DNA of 64,000 nt from Schlesneria sphaerica (GTDB taxonomy: Bacteria > Planctomycetota > Planctomycetia > Planctomycetales > Planctomycetaceae), in NCBI RefSeq assembly GCF_044336245.1, contig NZ_CP172346.1, positions 6,510,001-6,574,000 of the forward strand, in the 5' to 3' direction. A program made the translations under genes and the position numbers. The notes under the pieces were generated by a model. It did not search any database and was not told the origin of the DNA. It was given only the letters and a program-made list of their open reading frames with translations. Shown here in pieces: positions 1 to 9,134 of this stretch (the first letter of the stretch is position 1; each line of letters begins with the position of its first letter).

Positions 1-218
1 ACTTCAACGACAATCGCCGCCGTGCCGTCTGGAAGTGGTGACTGGCTTCGGTGGACCGTGACATCAATCGTGTTCTGAACACTTCCGGCAGCCGTGTCGG
101 TAAAGCCGTTCAGGTCGATGTCCGGGCTCAACCACCAGTTTGGCGAGGCTCCGTCATTGACCGTGATTGCGGTGTCGGCGGCAAGATTGGAATCGGGCTT
201 TGTGTCATCGCAGGGCAT
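1..218 (-). CDS. Hypothetical protein, 3' part beyond the window (injection-system operon)
   Basis: An open frame runs from an ATG at 218 to the left edge with no stop, so only the first 72 residues are visible. It starts MPCDDTKPDSNLAADTAITV and has a purine-rich ribosome site (AGGAAAGG) about 9 bases upstream. The visible part holds a tryptophan pair and beta-strand-like alternation ending in IVVEV. No family was recognised. It follows the preceding tail-type gene by 30 bases on the same strand, so it is probably the next member of the same operon. Function is unknown. Confidence 0.6.
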   Translation of the reverse strand, partial: MPCDDTKPDSNLAADTAITVNDGASPNWWLSPDIDLNGFTDTAAGSVQNTIDVTVHRSQSPLPDGTAAIVVE

Positions 219-248
219 CGGTAAATCCTTTCCTCAATCGAAGTCGAA

Positions 249-863
249 TTACACTCGTTTGCACACGACCTGGATTCCACTCAATTTGGCTGTGGCGGTG
301 GCATCAGCGCCAATGATTTTTGCGGCGATGAGATACTTGAAGTTGCCATTGTCGATCAGGCTCTTGTCGTCGGGAACAAAGCCGACCGATGCAAAAATCT
401 GAGCCCCAGTCCCTCCGTTCGAAAGCTGCAGCGCAACGAGGGTGGACTGCTCACTCGTGGAAAACGACTGACGCAGCAGTTGTACGCTGACAGAACCCAG
501 GCTGCCTGACCCTTCCCCGTTTACGGCGACACTTTGGATCTTGCCTCCATCCGGAAGCTGGATCGGCATCCAACCATCCGCGCTGGTTTGTCCGGTTCCT
601 TTTGTCGCGATGCCGTAGCCGCTGCTCCATGCCGGCGTCGTCAGCACCGGGAAGAGCGTTGGGGCGAAGGTTAATGTTGTTGTCGGGCTGACCGGAACCA
701 CAATCCCTTGAAGCGTAGCGAACGCGGACGACACGCTGTCCAGCTCATCCTGGAACGAGAAGACCACCTTATTCAGTCCACGCTCGCCGTCGGCCTGAAC
801 TGCATCAAAACCGTCAATCCAGGGGTCGTGAGAAAAGTTCCGCTTATAGAGCGCAGCTGTCAT
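249..863 (-). CDS. Hypothetical tail-associated protein, 204 aa
   Basis: A 204-residue protein with a GAGG ribosome site 7 bases before its ATG. It has no signal peptide or membrane segment. It is rich in Ser, Thr, Gly and Val with alternating beta-type sequence (for example residues near 110-140), as expected of a fibre or surface baseplate subunit. It lies 19 bases downstream of the gpI-like gene. In phage tails and related injection systems that position commonly holds fibre or fibre-attachment genes. This role is inferred from position only, as I do not recognise the family. Confidence 0.6.
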   Translation of the reverse strand: MTAALYKRNFSHDPWIDGFDAVQADGERGLNKVVFSFQDELDSVSSAFATLQGIVVPVSPTTTLTFAPTLFPVLTTPAWSSGYGIATKGTGQTSADGWMPIQLPDGGKIQSVAVNGEGSGSLGSVSVQLLRQSFSTSEQSTLVALQLSNGGTGAQIFASVGFVPDDKSLIDNGNFKYLIAAKIIGADATATAKLSGIQVVCKRV

Positions 864-882
864 TTGATCGCCTCGTTTTCAA

Positions 883-3800
883 TCAGGAGCGAAAATCAGG
901 ATAGGTGTATGCGGGAAATGCCTGTCGTTCGTCTCGTCGAATCTCCTTGACGTGGTGACGCAGGTTTTCGGTGACAACCTGGACGCCGATCGGGCGGAAA
1001 TAATTGAGCAGATTCATGATCAGGTCGTACTGATCTTTCGAAAGGATGGGAGTCGGACCCCCGGGAACTTCCTTGACTCGGACTTCGAATGAATACGGGT
1101 CTGCCGTCTCGGAGTTCGATTCGAAGTAACTCTGTTGCAGCGTAATTACCCCGGGAGTAGTTGGAGTAAATTTGACCTGGGATCTCTGCGAGTAATCGAA
1201 TGTTCCCTTCGCAAACCCGTCTGTCTGCAGGGCCCAATTGAAATCACCCAATGTCACCGTTCCACTGCCAGCGGCCGGGGAAAAGCCGGAACTGATTGTC
1301 TGATACTTGAAGCTGGTCGCTGAGGGGACTTCTGTAATCGTGTGCACACCGTTGTAGCCAGAGATCAAGACACCTGCGACAGCGATGCGCATTCCCATCT
1401 GAAAGCCATGAGGGCCTCCAGTGACGGTGGTGACCGTCGTTCCAGTCTGGCTGATGTTTGTGATTGGCTGAACAGGAAGTCGCCCGAACCGAGCCTGCAG
1501 GATGATCGGCTTGTTAAGAAACAGATGTTCTTCAAGTGGGACCAGAGTTGAATCCTGCGGCACGATCTCGATCAGTTCGTCTTCTGCAACGGAACAGTAG
1601 ACCTGCGTGCCTTGCGTCCTGACGTAGTCAAATCCCGCACGATGTGCCAAGGCACCAAGCTGATCCGACGGCAGGGTTGAATGGGTCAGTAGGATTCCGC
1701 GACCGGCTTGATGGCGACCAGCCGTCTCCGCCGGGTCAAATGCCTTAATCACCCGAAGTCCGGGAAGAGCTGATGCCAGATTTGTCAGCCGATTGAATGC
1801 CTTCTCAAGAGCGATCACCATCCTCTTGTTGTTAGGATCTGCTCCGTAGTCGATGCCGGCAACGTTGCTGGTGATCAGATAAATCGAGTTAGGGGTGGCG
1901 TTATTCGAGCCGACGACCGTCTCTTCGCTGCTCGACCTGGCGCCATTCCACGCAATCGAAGTCTTATCAGGCAAGCTGGTGATCCCGATTCGCAATGTGC
2001 GGGTCCCAACGACCGTCTTGCCCGCGAACGCAAATTCAACCGAGACGTCGACCTCACCGGGAGCATCCGCAAACAGTTGTACGTGACGGCGCGAAGTGAT
2101 CGGGGTACGCAGGTTCGGTTCATCCAGCGGGTGAGGCAGTAGATGAGCTCGCCCGGCACCGGAATGGATGATCGTCCATTTCACTCGACCCGTCGCAGGA
2201 AGATTCTCGGGACACAGCACGAGATTGATCGCACCACCTATGATCGCATCGTACCCGTCAGAACGGGGTAAGGCGTCAGCCTCCACCATCCCACCGGTTG
2301 CGGCAGGCAGGCCGGACGATGCCAGATTGAATTGAATCGTCGACGCTGTGACCGCTGTGATCGTGACTGTTCCGTGATATCCGGGATGGGATGCATTTAA
2401 GATGTTGATCCGCTCGCCAGCCACCAGTTTGTGCGGCACGGATGTCGTAATTGTGACAGTTGTCCCCGTCTCCGTGGCTGTCGAGATCGGCGTGAGCGAC
2501 TTGATTGCGATGGCGAGCTTGTTCCCGATTGCCATCGAAACGTCGATGTGCGTCGGCGTCGAGAGGACGAAGTCGAATCCCGCTTGATGTGCGGCGATTG
2601 ACAGTACTTCCGGCACAAGGGAATCGTGCGACAATTGAAGTTCTCGCCCTACCGAATGCAACCCGGGATCAGCCGGATCATACGACTTGAGGACGTTCAA
2701 GTTCCCACTCACGCCTTGCCGCACCAGGAGATCGATCAACGACTGCAGCGCTGTCAGCGTGGTTGGCTGCATCAGGTGATTGTTCAAATCGGATCCATAA
2801 TTGACTCCGTGCCGATAATGACCAACCAGGTAGTGCGGCAGGAAATCGACATCGTCAGAGGGACGTCCACAAACTTCCACTCCGTTTGCTGACGGATTTC
2901 CCTCGAAGCAAAGACTTTGTCCGATCGGTAATGTTTCAGGGACGATTCTGACTGTTTTGGTCGCGACGGCGGAGGGGGCGAGTTTCTCGATCAGCTCGAA
3001 GGATTCCTGTTGACCATTGATGTGAACGAGGTCGTTGATGGCCGTGCGCAGGTTTTTTGCAGTGGGCAGAAACCACTTTTGAAATAGCCCCAGCCGCTTG
3101 CGATAGGGTTCGTCACCCTCGCCGAGAACAGGATGGAATTCCGTGCGTGCCACGCTGGAAAGCCGCACTTCATCCAGAACACCCGAAAATTGAAACTTTG
3201 CAGGAACGGCGGCATCGTTGCCGAACAGCAAGTCTTTATTGTTTTTGACGGCTCCAAGCATGCTTGCCCCAGCAGGTTTCGCTTCCGCCAGGATCTCGTC
3301 ACCATCGACAAACAACCGAAGGCCGCTGCGCTCTCTGTCGATGACCCCGGCGATATGGTGAAACCGACCGTCGGCAATATCGATATCCGCAAGAATGCTG
3401 TCGACTGTTCCGCCGTCACTCACCTCCCAGCGAAGATTATTGGCTGTTCCACCGATGTGCCAGGTGGCCAGCATCATCGACCACCCTGCCTCGGTGTGGT
3501 TGGCTGCCGAATCAATTGCACCTTTGCACGCAAGAAGTCGTGGTGCGGCGGGGACAGCAAGGTCCGAATCGTTAACGGGATCCGCCTTCACGAAAAACTC
3601 GATGGTGAAGTTAGCTGACTCTGCCAGATTGAAACTCGCATCATGCGGTACCCGCACGATGCCATATCCATTGGGACCTGGAAATTGAAGTCCTGCATTG
3701 AATTTGCCAGTCACACCACAGGTGGCCCCAGCGTTGAAACCTGGATGCCCGGTTTTACCGAATCGCGTAGTTTCGTCGATGACGAGGCCCTTCACTGCCC

Positions 3801-4710
3801 CACCAGTCAACACGCCGTTCAGAAGCCAGCTTCCTCCACCGGCAAATTCCCCATTTCCTGCGGCTCCTCCAGCGAGGGAGAATCGGTCTTCATCAATTGA
3901 AGTGATGTTGAACGTGCCATTGGCGCTGGTATTTCCAGCCACTCCGTTGATCGTGACGTTCTGGCCCGTTGCCAGTCCGTGAACGAGGCTCGTGATCACG
4001 ATCGGAGAGATGCCGCTGCCTGTCGTTCCAATGATCGTGCCCGTGGCTGGATCATTGCAGTGATAGAGCGCGATCGTCTGCGCGTCATATGAGTATTCTC
4101 GCGGCGGGAACCGGGGCACTCGCAGTTCGTCACCGATCAGGTCCAGGCTGTATCCGTTGGCGTGAGCGCGGGATCGCTGGAGGCGCACCTGAGACAACAG
4201 CGCTTTTAACTGGTCTTTTTCCCACCCCAGTATCCAGGCGAGCTTCGCAATGTTCCCGAGCAAGGCGAGCAACCCGAAGTTTGACGCACCGGTTCCTGAC
4301 AGTGCCTTCGGCTTTTGACGAAGGGCAGTGAGTTTCGTCTGAAAGTTAAAACCGGGAGGTTCAGGGATGACGAATGACGTCCCCGCGAATGTTCGCGGCG
4401 GAATGACAATGGAACTTGGCTTGATCGATGCGTCTGAGTAAACAATTTCAACAGTGACGGCATCGGGTCCCGAGTTTGCACGAACGATCAACACATATCT
4501 CGTTTGAGTCGGAAAGACCCCGTACCGCGCATAGTATTCGTTGAAATGATAGTCGAGAACGATCGTTTCGCTGGCGGCATTCGAACCTGGTGCAGGTGTT
4601 TGATCGACTTCCCTCAACCGAAGCGACAGCATCTCGGCTCCCCGTGCATACGGGGCTGGGAGCAGCTTCACCATTGATTGGCTGGTGAGGTCGAGCGTGT
4701 CCAGTATCAT
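883..4710 (-). CDS. Giant gpI-like tail/baseplate protein with LamG domain and internal repeats
   Basis: A 1275-residue protein whose start overlaps the gpJ-like stop by 4 bases. The N-terminal ~200 residues and the segment near 530-575 (GEGDEPYRKRLGLFQKWFLP) look like a P2 gpI-type baseplate protein split by insertions. Residues ~340-520 look like a LamG/concanavalin-type jellyroll, with the FHHIAGVIDRE and LRLFVDG signatures. Three beta-rich copies of an HG(x)nG...INGV-type repeat lie near 232-292, 747-808 and 1088-1152. A second domain occurs twice (about 626-735 and 941-1045), each with a YG(S/A)D-N-N start, a GR..L.LTH/LSH core and an AGFD(F/Y)V end. The likely role is the baseplate periphery, possibly with target-surface binding. 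It is much longer than ordinary gpI proteins (about 180-250 aa). Confidence 0.75.
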   Translation of the reverse strand: MILDTLDLTSQSMVKLLPAPYARGAEMLSLRLREVDQTPAPGSNAASETIVLDYHFNEYYARYGVFPTQTRYVLIVRANSGPDAVTVEIVYSDASIKPSSIVIPPRTFAGTSFVIPEPPGFNFQTKLTALRQKPKALSGTGASNFGLLALLGNIAKLAWILGWEKDQLKALLSQVRLQRSRAHANGYSLDLIGDELRVPRFPPREYSYDAQTIALYHCNDPATGTIIGTTGSGISPIVITSLVHGLATGQNVTINGVAGNTSANGTFNITSIDEDRFSLAGGAAGNGEFAGGGSWLLNGVLTGGAVKGLVIDETTRFGKTGHPGFNAGATCGVTGKFNAGLQFPGPNGYGIVRVPHDASFNLAESANFTIEFFVKADPVNDSDLAVPAAPRLLACKGAIDSAANHTEAGWSMMLATWHIGGTANNLRWEVSDGGTVDSILADIDIADGRFHHIAGVIDRERSGLRLFVDGDEILAEAKPAGASMLGAVKNNKDLLFGNDAAVPAKFQFSGVLDEVRLSSVARTEFHPVLGEGDEPYRKRLGLFQKWFLPTAKNLRTAINDLVHINGQQESFELIEKLAPSAVATKTVRIVPETLPIGQSLCFEGNPSANGVEVCGRPSDDVDFLPHYLVGHYRHGVNYGSDLNNHLMQPTTLTALQSLIDLLVRQGVSGNLNVLKSYDPADPGLHSVGRELQLSHDSLVPEVLSIAAHQAGFDFVLSTPTHIDVSMAIGNKLAIAIKSLTPISTATETGTTVTITTSVPHKLVAGERINILNASHPGYHGTVTITAVTASTIQFNLASSGLPAATGGMVEADALPRSDGYDAIIGGAINLVLCPENLPATGRVKWTIIHSGAGRAHLLPHPLDEPNLRTPITSRRHVQLFADAPGEVDVSVEFAFAGKTVVGTRTLRIGITSLPDKTSIAWNGARSSSEETVVGSNNATPNSIYLITSNVAGIDYGADPNNKRMVIALEKAFNRLTNLASALPGLRVIKAFDPAETAGRHQAGRGILLTHSTLPSDQLGALAHRAGFDYVRTQGTQVYCSVAEDELIEIVPQDSTLVPLEEHLFLNKPIILQARFGRLPVQPITNISQTGTTVTTVTGGPHGFQMGMRIAVAGVLISGYNGVHTITEVPSATSFKYQTISSGFSPAAGSGTVTLGDFNWALQTDGFAKGTFDYSQRSQVKFTPTTPGVITLQQSYFESNSETADPYSFEVRVKEVPGGPTPILSKDQYDLIMNLLNYFRPIGVQVVTENLRHHVKEIRRDERQAFPAYTYPDFRS

Positions 4711-6029
4711 GTATTCCTCACCTGGATATCGATCAACTGCGAATCGACGTGGAAGACGGCGATCTCGTCAGGTTGCAGGTTGATGTTCTCTCCGATGGGG
4801 AATTCGATGACAGCACTGTTGAAACGAGGACTGCGTCCGAACGCGATTGAACCCATCAGCGGAGGATTGCGGCGAAGATGCAACTGCTGGATATCAATCA
4901 GCCCTGTCACGTCTTTGCAGTCATAAATCACTTGTGAATAGAGAACCGAATTGCCAAGGCCCAACGAATTGACTCGACGTTCCAACCGGTCCTTGATCGA
5001 CCCGATAATGGCATCGGCATCATGCCCCGGCTGGATCATGATGATGGCCCGTAATCCGATCTGAACATCGTTGGCAAGTCGCAAGTTTGGGAACACCGAA
5101 ATCGGCCGGACTTCCTCGACAGCAAGATTCACGAGATCCCGAACGCCGTCTGCTTTACCAGTGGTGCTTTCCCAGAAGAATCCCGGGGCCACTGCGACAA
5201 GAATGTCAAAATAGAAAGGAGTTCCGACTCGTCGCTGCTTGCCGAACCGGCCTCGCCCGAATGAAAAAAAACTGAACTTGCTTTGAGAAACGTCCACACC
5301 CCCGAGCGGATCGAACAAACGACAATCTCGAACTCCGTCCAGGGCGATGACAGCGCTTCGCACTGCTTCAAGTGTCCAAAGGGTGCGAGGGCGACCGAGA
5401 ATCGCCAGACGGTACGCCTCATCGGATTCGAAGTTCTCTCCGCCCATTGTCGCATTGGCGTTCGTGGCGGTCACAAGGGCTGGATCAAAACTCAGTTTCG
5501 CCCTGGCAAAATCCGGGTTCAATTGCTTGATGGCATTTTTGGCCACGTTTCCTGCGGGACCCCTCGCTATCGCTTCCACTTCGACCGATGCAGTTGGTGC
5601 CTGATTCGTCAAAGAAACGCGTTGAAGTGTACGGAAACGGACGGCGGGATCCGTTGCAGTGGAGAGAGTTTCCACAACGGCTCCGGCGGGGATGTTATAG
5701 CTTCGACCGTTCTTGCCACCCTCCAAAGTGAGCACCACGGTCCCATGTGACTTCAGTGCACGTCTCGGAATTCCCAGGTCATCCCCCAGCAGATCGAGTG
5801 CATCGCCTGTCGCCGTTGACGGAAAGCAGCTGTAGTAAGACGACTCACCAAGTTTCCATAGTTCCATGTCGGAAGCGGCAACGATATTCATGATCTGCCG
5901 AAAGGCGCTGGTTGAGCGGAGATCAATATCGTCACCGAAGATCTCACGTGCCAGCGCGGCCTTGTCGTTAATGATCTCCTGTAACGGCTTGATCGCAAAG
6001 CCATCGGATGTGACGCCAAAATCGCTCAT
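4707..6029 (-). CDS. Baseplate J (gp47/gpJ-like) protein
   Basis: A 440-residue protein resembling the Baseplate_J family, which forms the wedge linking hub to sheath in contractile tails and injection systems. The N-terminus shows the family layout: an extended entry, the LRSTSAFRQIMNIVAASDMELW helix region, then TATGDALDLLGDDLGIPR. A beta-rich middle (LEGGKNGRSYNIPAGAVVET) and a C-terminal region used for wedge contacts follow. The start overlaps the gp25 stop by 4 bases (ATGA), so translation is probably coupled. The gene order gp25-gpJ-gpI is the same as in P2-like tails. Confidence 0.88.
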   Translation of the reverse strand: MSDFGVTSDGFAIKPLQEIINDKAALAREIFGDDIDLRSTSAFRQIMNIVAASDMELWKLGESSYYSCFPSTATGDALDLLGDDLGIPRRALKSHGTVVLTLEGGKNGRSYNIPAGAVVETLSTATDPAVRFRTLQRVSLTNQAPTASVEVEAIARGPAGNVAKNAIKQLNPDFARAKLSFDPALVTATNANATMGGENFESDEAYRLAILGRPRTLWTLEAVRSAVIALDGVRDCRLFDPLGGVDVSQSKFSFFSFGRGRFGKQRRVGTPFYFDILVAVAPGFFWESTTGKADGVRDLVNLAVEEVRPISVFPNLRLANDVQIGLRAIIMIQPGHDADAIIGSIKDRLERRVNSLGLGNSVLYSQVIYDCKDVTGLIDIQQLHLRRNPPLMGSIAFGRSPRFNSAVIEFPIGENINLQPDEIAVFHVDSQLIDIQVRNT

Positions 6030-6502
6030 GTATTCAGCCCTGTCCCCTCAAGACGCAGCGCGACTTCTCCTTCGATCACCGCTTGTATGACGACAATGAC
6101 TTGCCATTTCCGGGTATTGCGACGAATGATTTCGTTCTCATTTGGATCTTCACCTGGCATTAATTCGTAGTACCGGGGGTCGTCGTCGAAAACGACTTCG
6201 CTGATCATGGTGATGCGATCGTCCTGGCTGATACTTTTGACCAGATTCAATCGAATCAGATCCTTTACTGCCTGTTTGGTTTGAGCGGTCGTTAAGATCG
6301 CGGCCATATCCAGGCCATAGTTGACATTGAACACGTCGGTACCAAATGCCGTTCCGATCATGACTCGCAACCCCTGTGAGAGGTTGTCACGTCCCGAAAC
6401 GAAAGTGAAATCACGACCATCCTCCCCATCAGTCAAAACGAGATCGCCCTCCTCGAGCAGCAGGCTGCGACCCAACACATTCGGGGCTCGTAAACTTGTC
6501 AT
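6026..6502 (-). CDS. Gp25-like baseplate wedge protein
   Basis: A 158-residue protein of the GPW/gp25 family. In contractile tails gp25 starts sheath polymerisation on the baseplate. Typical features are the central NYGLDMAAIL stretch, the helical TKQAVKDLIRLNLVKS segment, a strand-rich end, and a length near the usual 110-160 residues. It sits between the PAAR-like tip gene and the gpJ-like gene. Its last codons overlap the gpJ-like start. The assignment rests on sequence pattern and gene order. Confidence 0.85.
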   Translation of the reverse strand: MTSLRAPNVLGRSLLLEEGDLVLTDGEDGRDFTFVSGRDNLSQGLRVMIGTAFGTDVFNVNYGLDMAAILTTAQTKQAVKDLIRLNLVKSISQDDRITMISEVVFDDDPRYYELMPGEDPNENEIIRRNTRKWQVIVVIQAVIEGEVALRLEGTGLNT

Positions 6503-6514
6503 GTCTAATGCGAC

Positions 6515-6886
6515 CTATTGCGCCTTAAGGTTCGTTTGCCCGGCGTTTTGAACCGACCAGGTCGGGAAAGCAACGTTCGCCACCGTGCCATTGGTGGTCC
6601 CACTGACGTCGGACAAGAGAACACATTTGCCTTCTACCTTGAGTTTGCTGGCGGTCCCTTTGTTCGTCACTTTGGCCACGTTCGTGCACTTCACCGACAC
6701 AGGTGCCGGAGCCGATGCCGGCACGGTCATGCAAGTTGGAGGGGCTGCGAACGAAGCGCCGTCCATGTCTCCGTCGACGAGCACCTTTTTCTTTTTTACT
6801 GTCAGTTTGGATTGCCCGGATTTCAGAACGATCACCCCTTGGTGAGCACAGGTTGCTGTTCCTGCTTCGGTTAAGACGTACGCCAC
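6515..6886 (-). CDS. PAAR-like spike-tip protein
   Basis: A 123-residue protein. I chose a GTG start at 6886 because it follows the VgrG stop and has GAAGGA 7 bases upstream. A longer in-frame ATG at 6931 would overlap VgrG. It begins VAYVLTEAGTATCAHQGVIV and consists of short beta repeats rich in Gly, Thr and Val, with cysteines near residues 13, 58, 72 and 90. This resembles PAAR-like or DUF4280-type tips that cap VgrG trimers, and the position directly after VgrG agrees. The cysteines and the early histidine could bind metal, but that is inference. Confidence 0.75.
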   Translation of the reverse strand: MAYVLTEAGTATCAHQGVIVLKSGQSKLTVKKKKVLVDGDMDGASFAAPPTCMTVPASAPAPVSVKCTNVAKVTNKGTASKLKVEGKCVLLSDVSGTTNGTVANVAFPTWSVQNAGQTNLKAQ

Positions 6887-6896
6887 TTGTTGTCCT

Positions 6897-8672
6897 TCAC
6901 TGAATATCAACGTTGCCGGTGATGGTGACATCACCTTTAATCGTGATGGTATTTGCTTCGAGTGAGAGCGTTCCGTTCTTGTCGATCTGGAACTTGGATC
7001 CCGATCTCCCGGAGATGGTGATCGCTCCATCCGGATCGATGTGGAACGTGCTACCCGAGGGTTTGTGCTCGATCAGGATTTCATCGTCGTTCCCTTCCTC
7101 AGGGCGATTTCCCACCGTTCCCAGAGTTGATGTGCCTGTAGTAATCCTGAGTCCGCTCACCTCGATAACACGATGTCCTCTGTTCGAAATCAGATCATTT
7201 GCGGCGTTTGTTGCGCTTGTCGGAGTCTTGCCGTCGAAATTCACTGGAAGACAAAGCCACCAGTCACCGGGTTCATTCCTGGGTGGTTCAAACGGGGGTT
7301 TCTCGGACCAGATGAACCCGGTCACCAGTGCGTCATCGGCAAGGCCAAGATTGTGAGTCACGACGGCCTTCATGCCGGGATAGACAGGCGTGATCTGCCC
7401 GCATTTGTTCCAGGCAAAGGATGAAACCAAAGGCTTGTTGTTGAATACCTGATTTACTTCGTCATCAACCGGCGCTCTCACGCTGGGTTGTGTTTCCGAT
7501 TTCTCGAAGCGTTGTCCAAACTGAAGCGTTGCCTGGTGTGCAGGTGACGAATTCCCACCAGAGTAGGTGCTGATTCCACACACTTCGACCACCGGCTGGC
7601 GACTGGTTTCGTCTTTAATCTTTTCCGTCAGCCTGGTACTCACCCCTTCCGCGCTGATCTGGCCCACAGCCAGTTGTTGTCGCCGGCAGTTGTCGTCAGA
7701 ACAGGGAATGACCGCTAATCCTTCGCAGAGATATCCGCCCGAAAGGCTAAGTGTGTGAGTGATCGAATGAACTCGAAACGTGTCGTCCTTCGACGTGAAT
7801 CCGACGACGTCTGTGGTAACCTGGTTGCCTGGTCGTAACTTGGGATCTCCGGCGATTCGGAAATTGAATCCCTTGATTTCCCGCTTCGGCAGACTCTTCA
7901 ATCGCCCGTTGCCCGTGACTTCAGGCAGTGTTTTGGAATAGCGGCTGAGTTCGGCCAGATTGACATCCCGTTTGAATCCCGCGGGCTTGTAGTCATCGCT
8001 CTCAATCGGTTTTCCAATCCGGATCGTCTTGTCTGAGACGAGGAATTCTGCCGACGCTCTTTCAGCCAGTGAATCCAGGACCTTCATGACTGATTTGCCA
8101 CGGAAGCTCGGGGCGTCGAGTTCGATGTCGATATTCTTGACGACGGGGGTTGTATTGACCTTGAGATCGGGAGCACTGTTCCCTGTCAGGCTTGTCAAAG
8201 CGGCAGTAAGAACGCTACCCCCCGCCTTCTCAGAGTCTTCATCGGCAGTTGCGTTTGTCAGAATCTTTGTGATGAGCGACGTAAAACCGATTTTTCCCTC
8301 GAGACCTTCGTCGAAAATCGTGTGTCGCAGGCCAAGCGTGGCGACTTCTTCTCCTTTCAACGTCGTGACCATGTGGTCTCCCGTCACCTGAGTTTTCACC
8401 TCGGTGTAGAACCCTTCGACGACAGTTTCGAACGAGCCGTCGAAGTATCCGAGCTTGATGATCATGCGTGCCTGCTTCGGATCCTCGCTCAAGATTTTTG
8501 CTTTGGCTTCCGGCAGATCGATCAGCTGGACCTCAAACGTCGTACCTGATACCGCAGGCTGCATCGACACCTTGACTGAGACATCGATCAAAAAGTCTCC
8601 CTTCAGCAGATCGTTGGATACCTTGAATTTGGCATCCGGGAAATCAATCAGGTATTTGAGAATTACGCCCAT
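6897..8672 (-). CDS. VgrG-like central spike protein
   Basis: A 591-residue spike protein combining gpD-like hub domains with a needle. The N-terminal ~330 residues match the phage late-control D / VgrG hub style (for example GYFDGSFETVVEGFYTEVKT and KSLPKREIKGFNFRIAGDP). After a region with KAVVTHNLG, the last ~80 residues are short alternating strands (FHIDPDGAITISGRSGSKFQ, then TITIKGDVTITGNVDIQ), typical of the triple beta-helix needle. The start overlaps the upstream stop by 10 bases. It would form the trimeric puncturing spike capped by the PAAR-like tip. Confidence 0.88.
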   Translation of the reverse strand: MGVILKYLIDFPDAKFKVSNDLLKGDFLIDVSVKVSMQPAVSGTTFEVQLIDLPEAKAKILSEDPKQARMIIKLGYFDGSFETVVEGFYTEVKTQVTGDHMVTTLKGEEVATLGLRHTIFDEGLEGKIGFTSLITKILTNATADEDSEKAGGSVLTAALTSLTGNSAPDLKVNTTPVVKNIDIELDAPSFRGKSVMKVLDSLAERASAEFLVSDKTIRIGKPIESDDYKPAGFKRDVNLAELSRYSKTLPEVTGNGRLKSLPKREIKGFNFRIAGDPKLRPGNQVTTDVVGFTSKDDTFRVHSITHTLSLSGGYLCEGLAVIPCSDDNCRRQQLAVGQISAEGVSTRLTEKIKDETSRQPVVEVCGISTYSGGNSSPAHQATLQFGQRFEKSETQPSVRAPVDDEVNQVFNNKPLVSSFAWNKCGQITPVYPGMKAVVTHNLGLADDALVTGFIWSEKPPFEPPRNEPGDWWLCLPVNFDGKTPTSATNAANDLISNRGHRVIEVSGLRITTGTSTLGTVGNRPEEGNDDEILIEHKPSGSTFHIDPDGAITISGRSGSKFQIDKNGTLSLEANTITIKGDVTITGNVDIQ

Positions 8673-9109
8673 CGAGATGCGATCCCTCCCGTCACCTTGG
8701 AGCCAAAAGTTCCCGTTCCGTTCAAATTGCGGACAGCGACACGCTGAACGGGAAACGCGAGCGCAATTTCGCCGGCCAGGTACTCCAGTTCGGGGACGAC
8801 CTTCCTCATGAATACGGATTGCATCTTACCATCAGGCAAGTCTCGATCGACTCTGACGACGAGGTACATCTGGGGGCGTGTCAGATCGGGCGACGGTCGC
8901 AGCATGGACGAAGCAAGTGATGGTTCCATCGCGGGTAAGTCAAAAATCGCACTCGGATTCGAGGTCAGGGACGGCGATGCGTTGACATACATGCGGAATC
9001 GATAAGTGACTCCCCCGAATACCACCGGAAACGATTGTGGAAACCCCTGGTCCGCATCGATTGGAAGCGGGGTATATGTCCTTGTCGAATCAGAGAACGA
9101 TATTGCCAT
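8663..9109 (-). CDS. Baseplate-plug-like small protein
   Basis: A 148-residue protein. The ATG at 9109 is preceded by GGAGG at 7 bases, which decides against a longer open frame reaching 9154. It begins MAISFSDSTRTYTPLPIDAD and continues with FPVVFGGVTYRFRMYVNA. This pattern resembles phage baseplate-plug proteins, which also pair a short N-terminal strand with a modified sugar-binding-like sheet. It lies between a hub-type gene and VgrG and overlaps VgrG by 10 bases. Function as a hub component is inferred from position. The family match is tentative. Confidence 0.6.
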   Translation of the reverse strand: MAISFSDSTRTYTPLPIDADQGFPQSFPVVFGGVTYRFRMYVNASPSLTSNPSAIFDLPAMEPSLASSMLRPSPDLTRPQMYLVVRVDRDLPDGKMQSVFMRKVVPELEYLAGEIALAFPVQRVAVRNLNGTGTFGSKVTGGIASRWA

Positions 9110-9134
9110 TCCAGTCCTCCGGCACGAGCGACTT

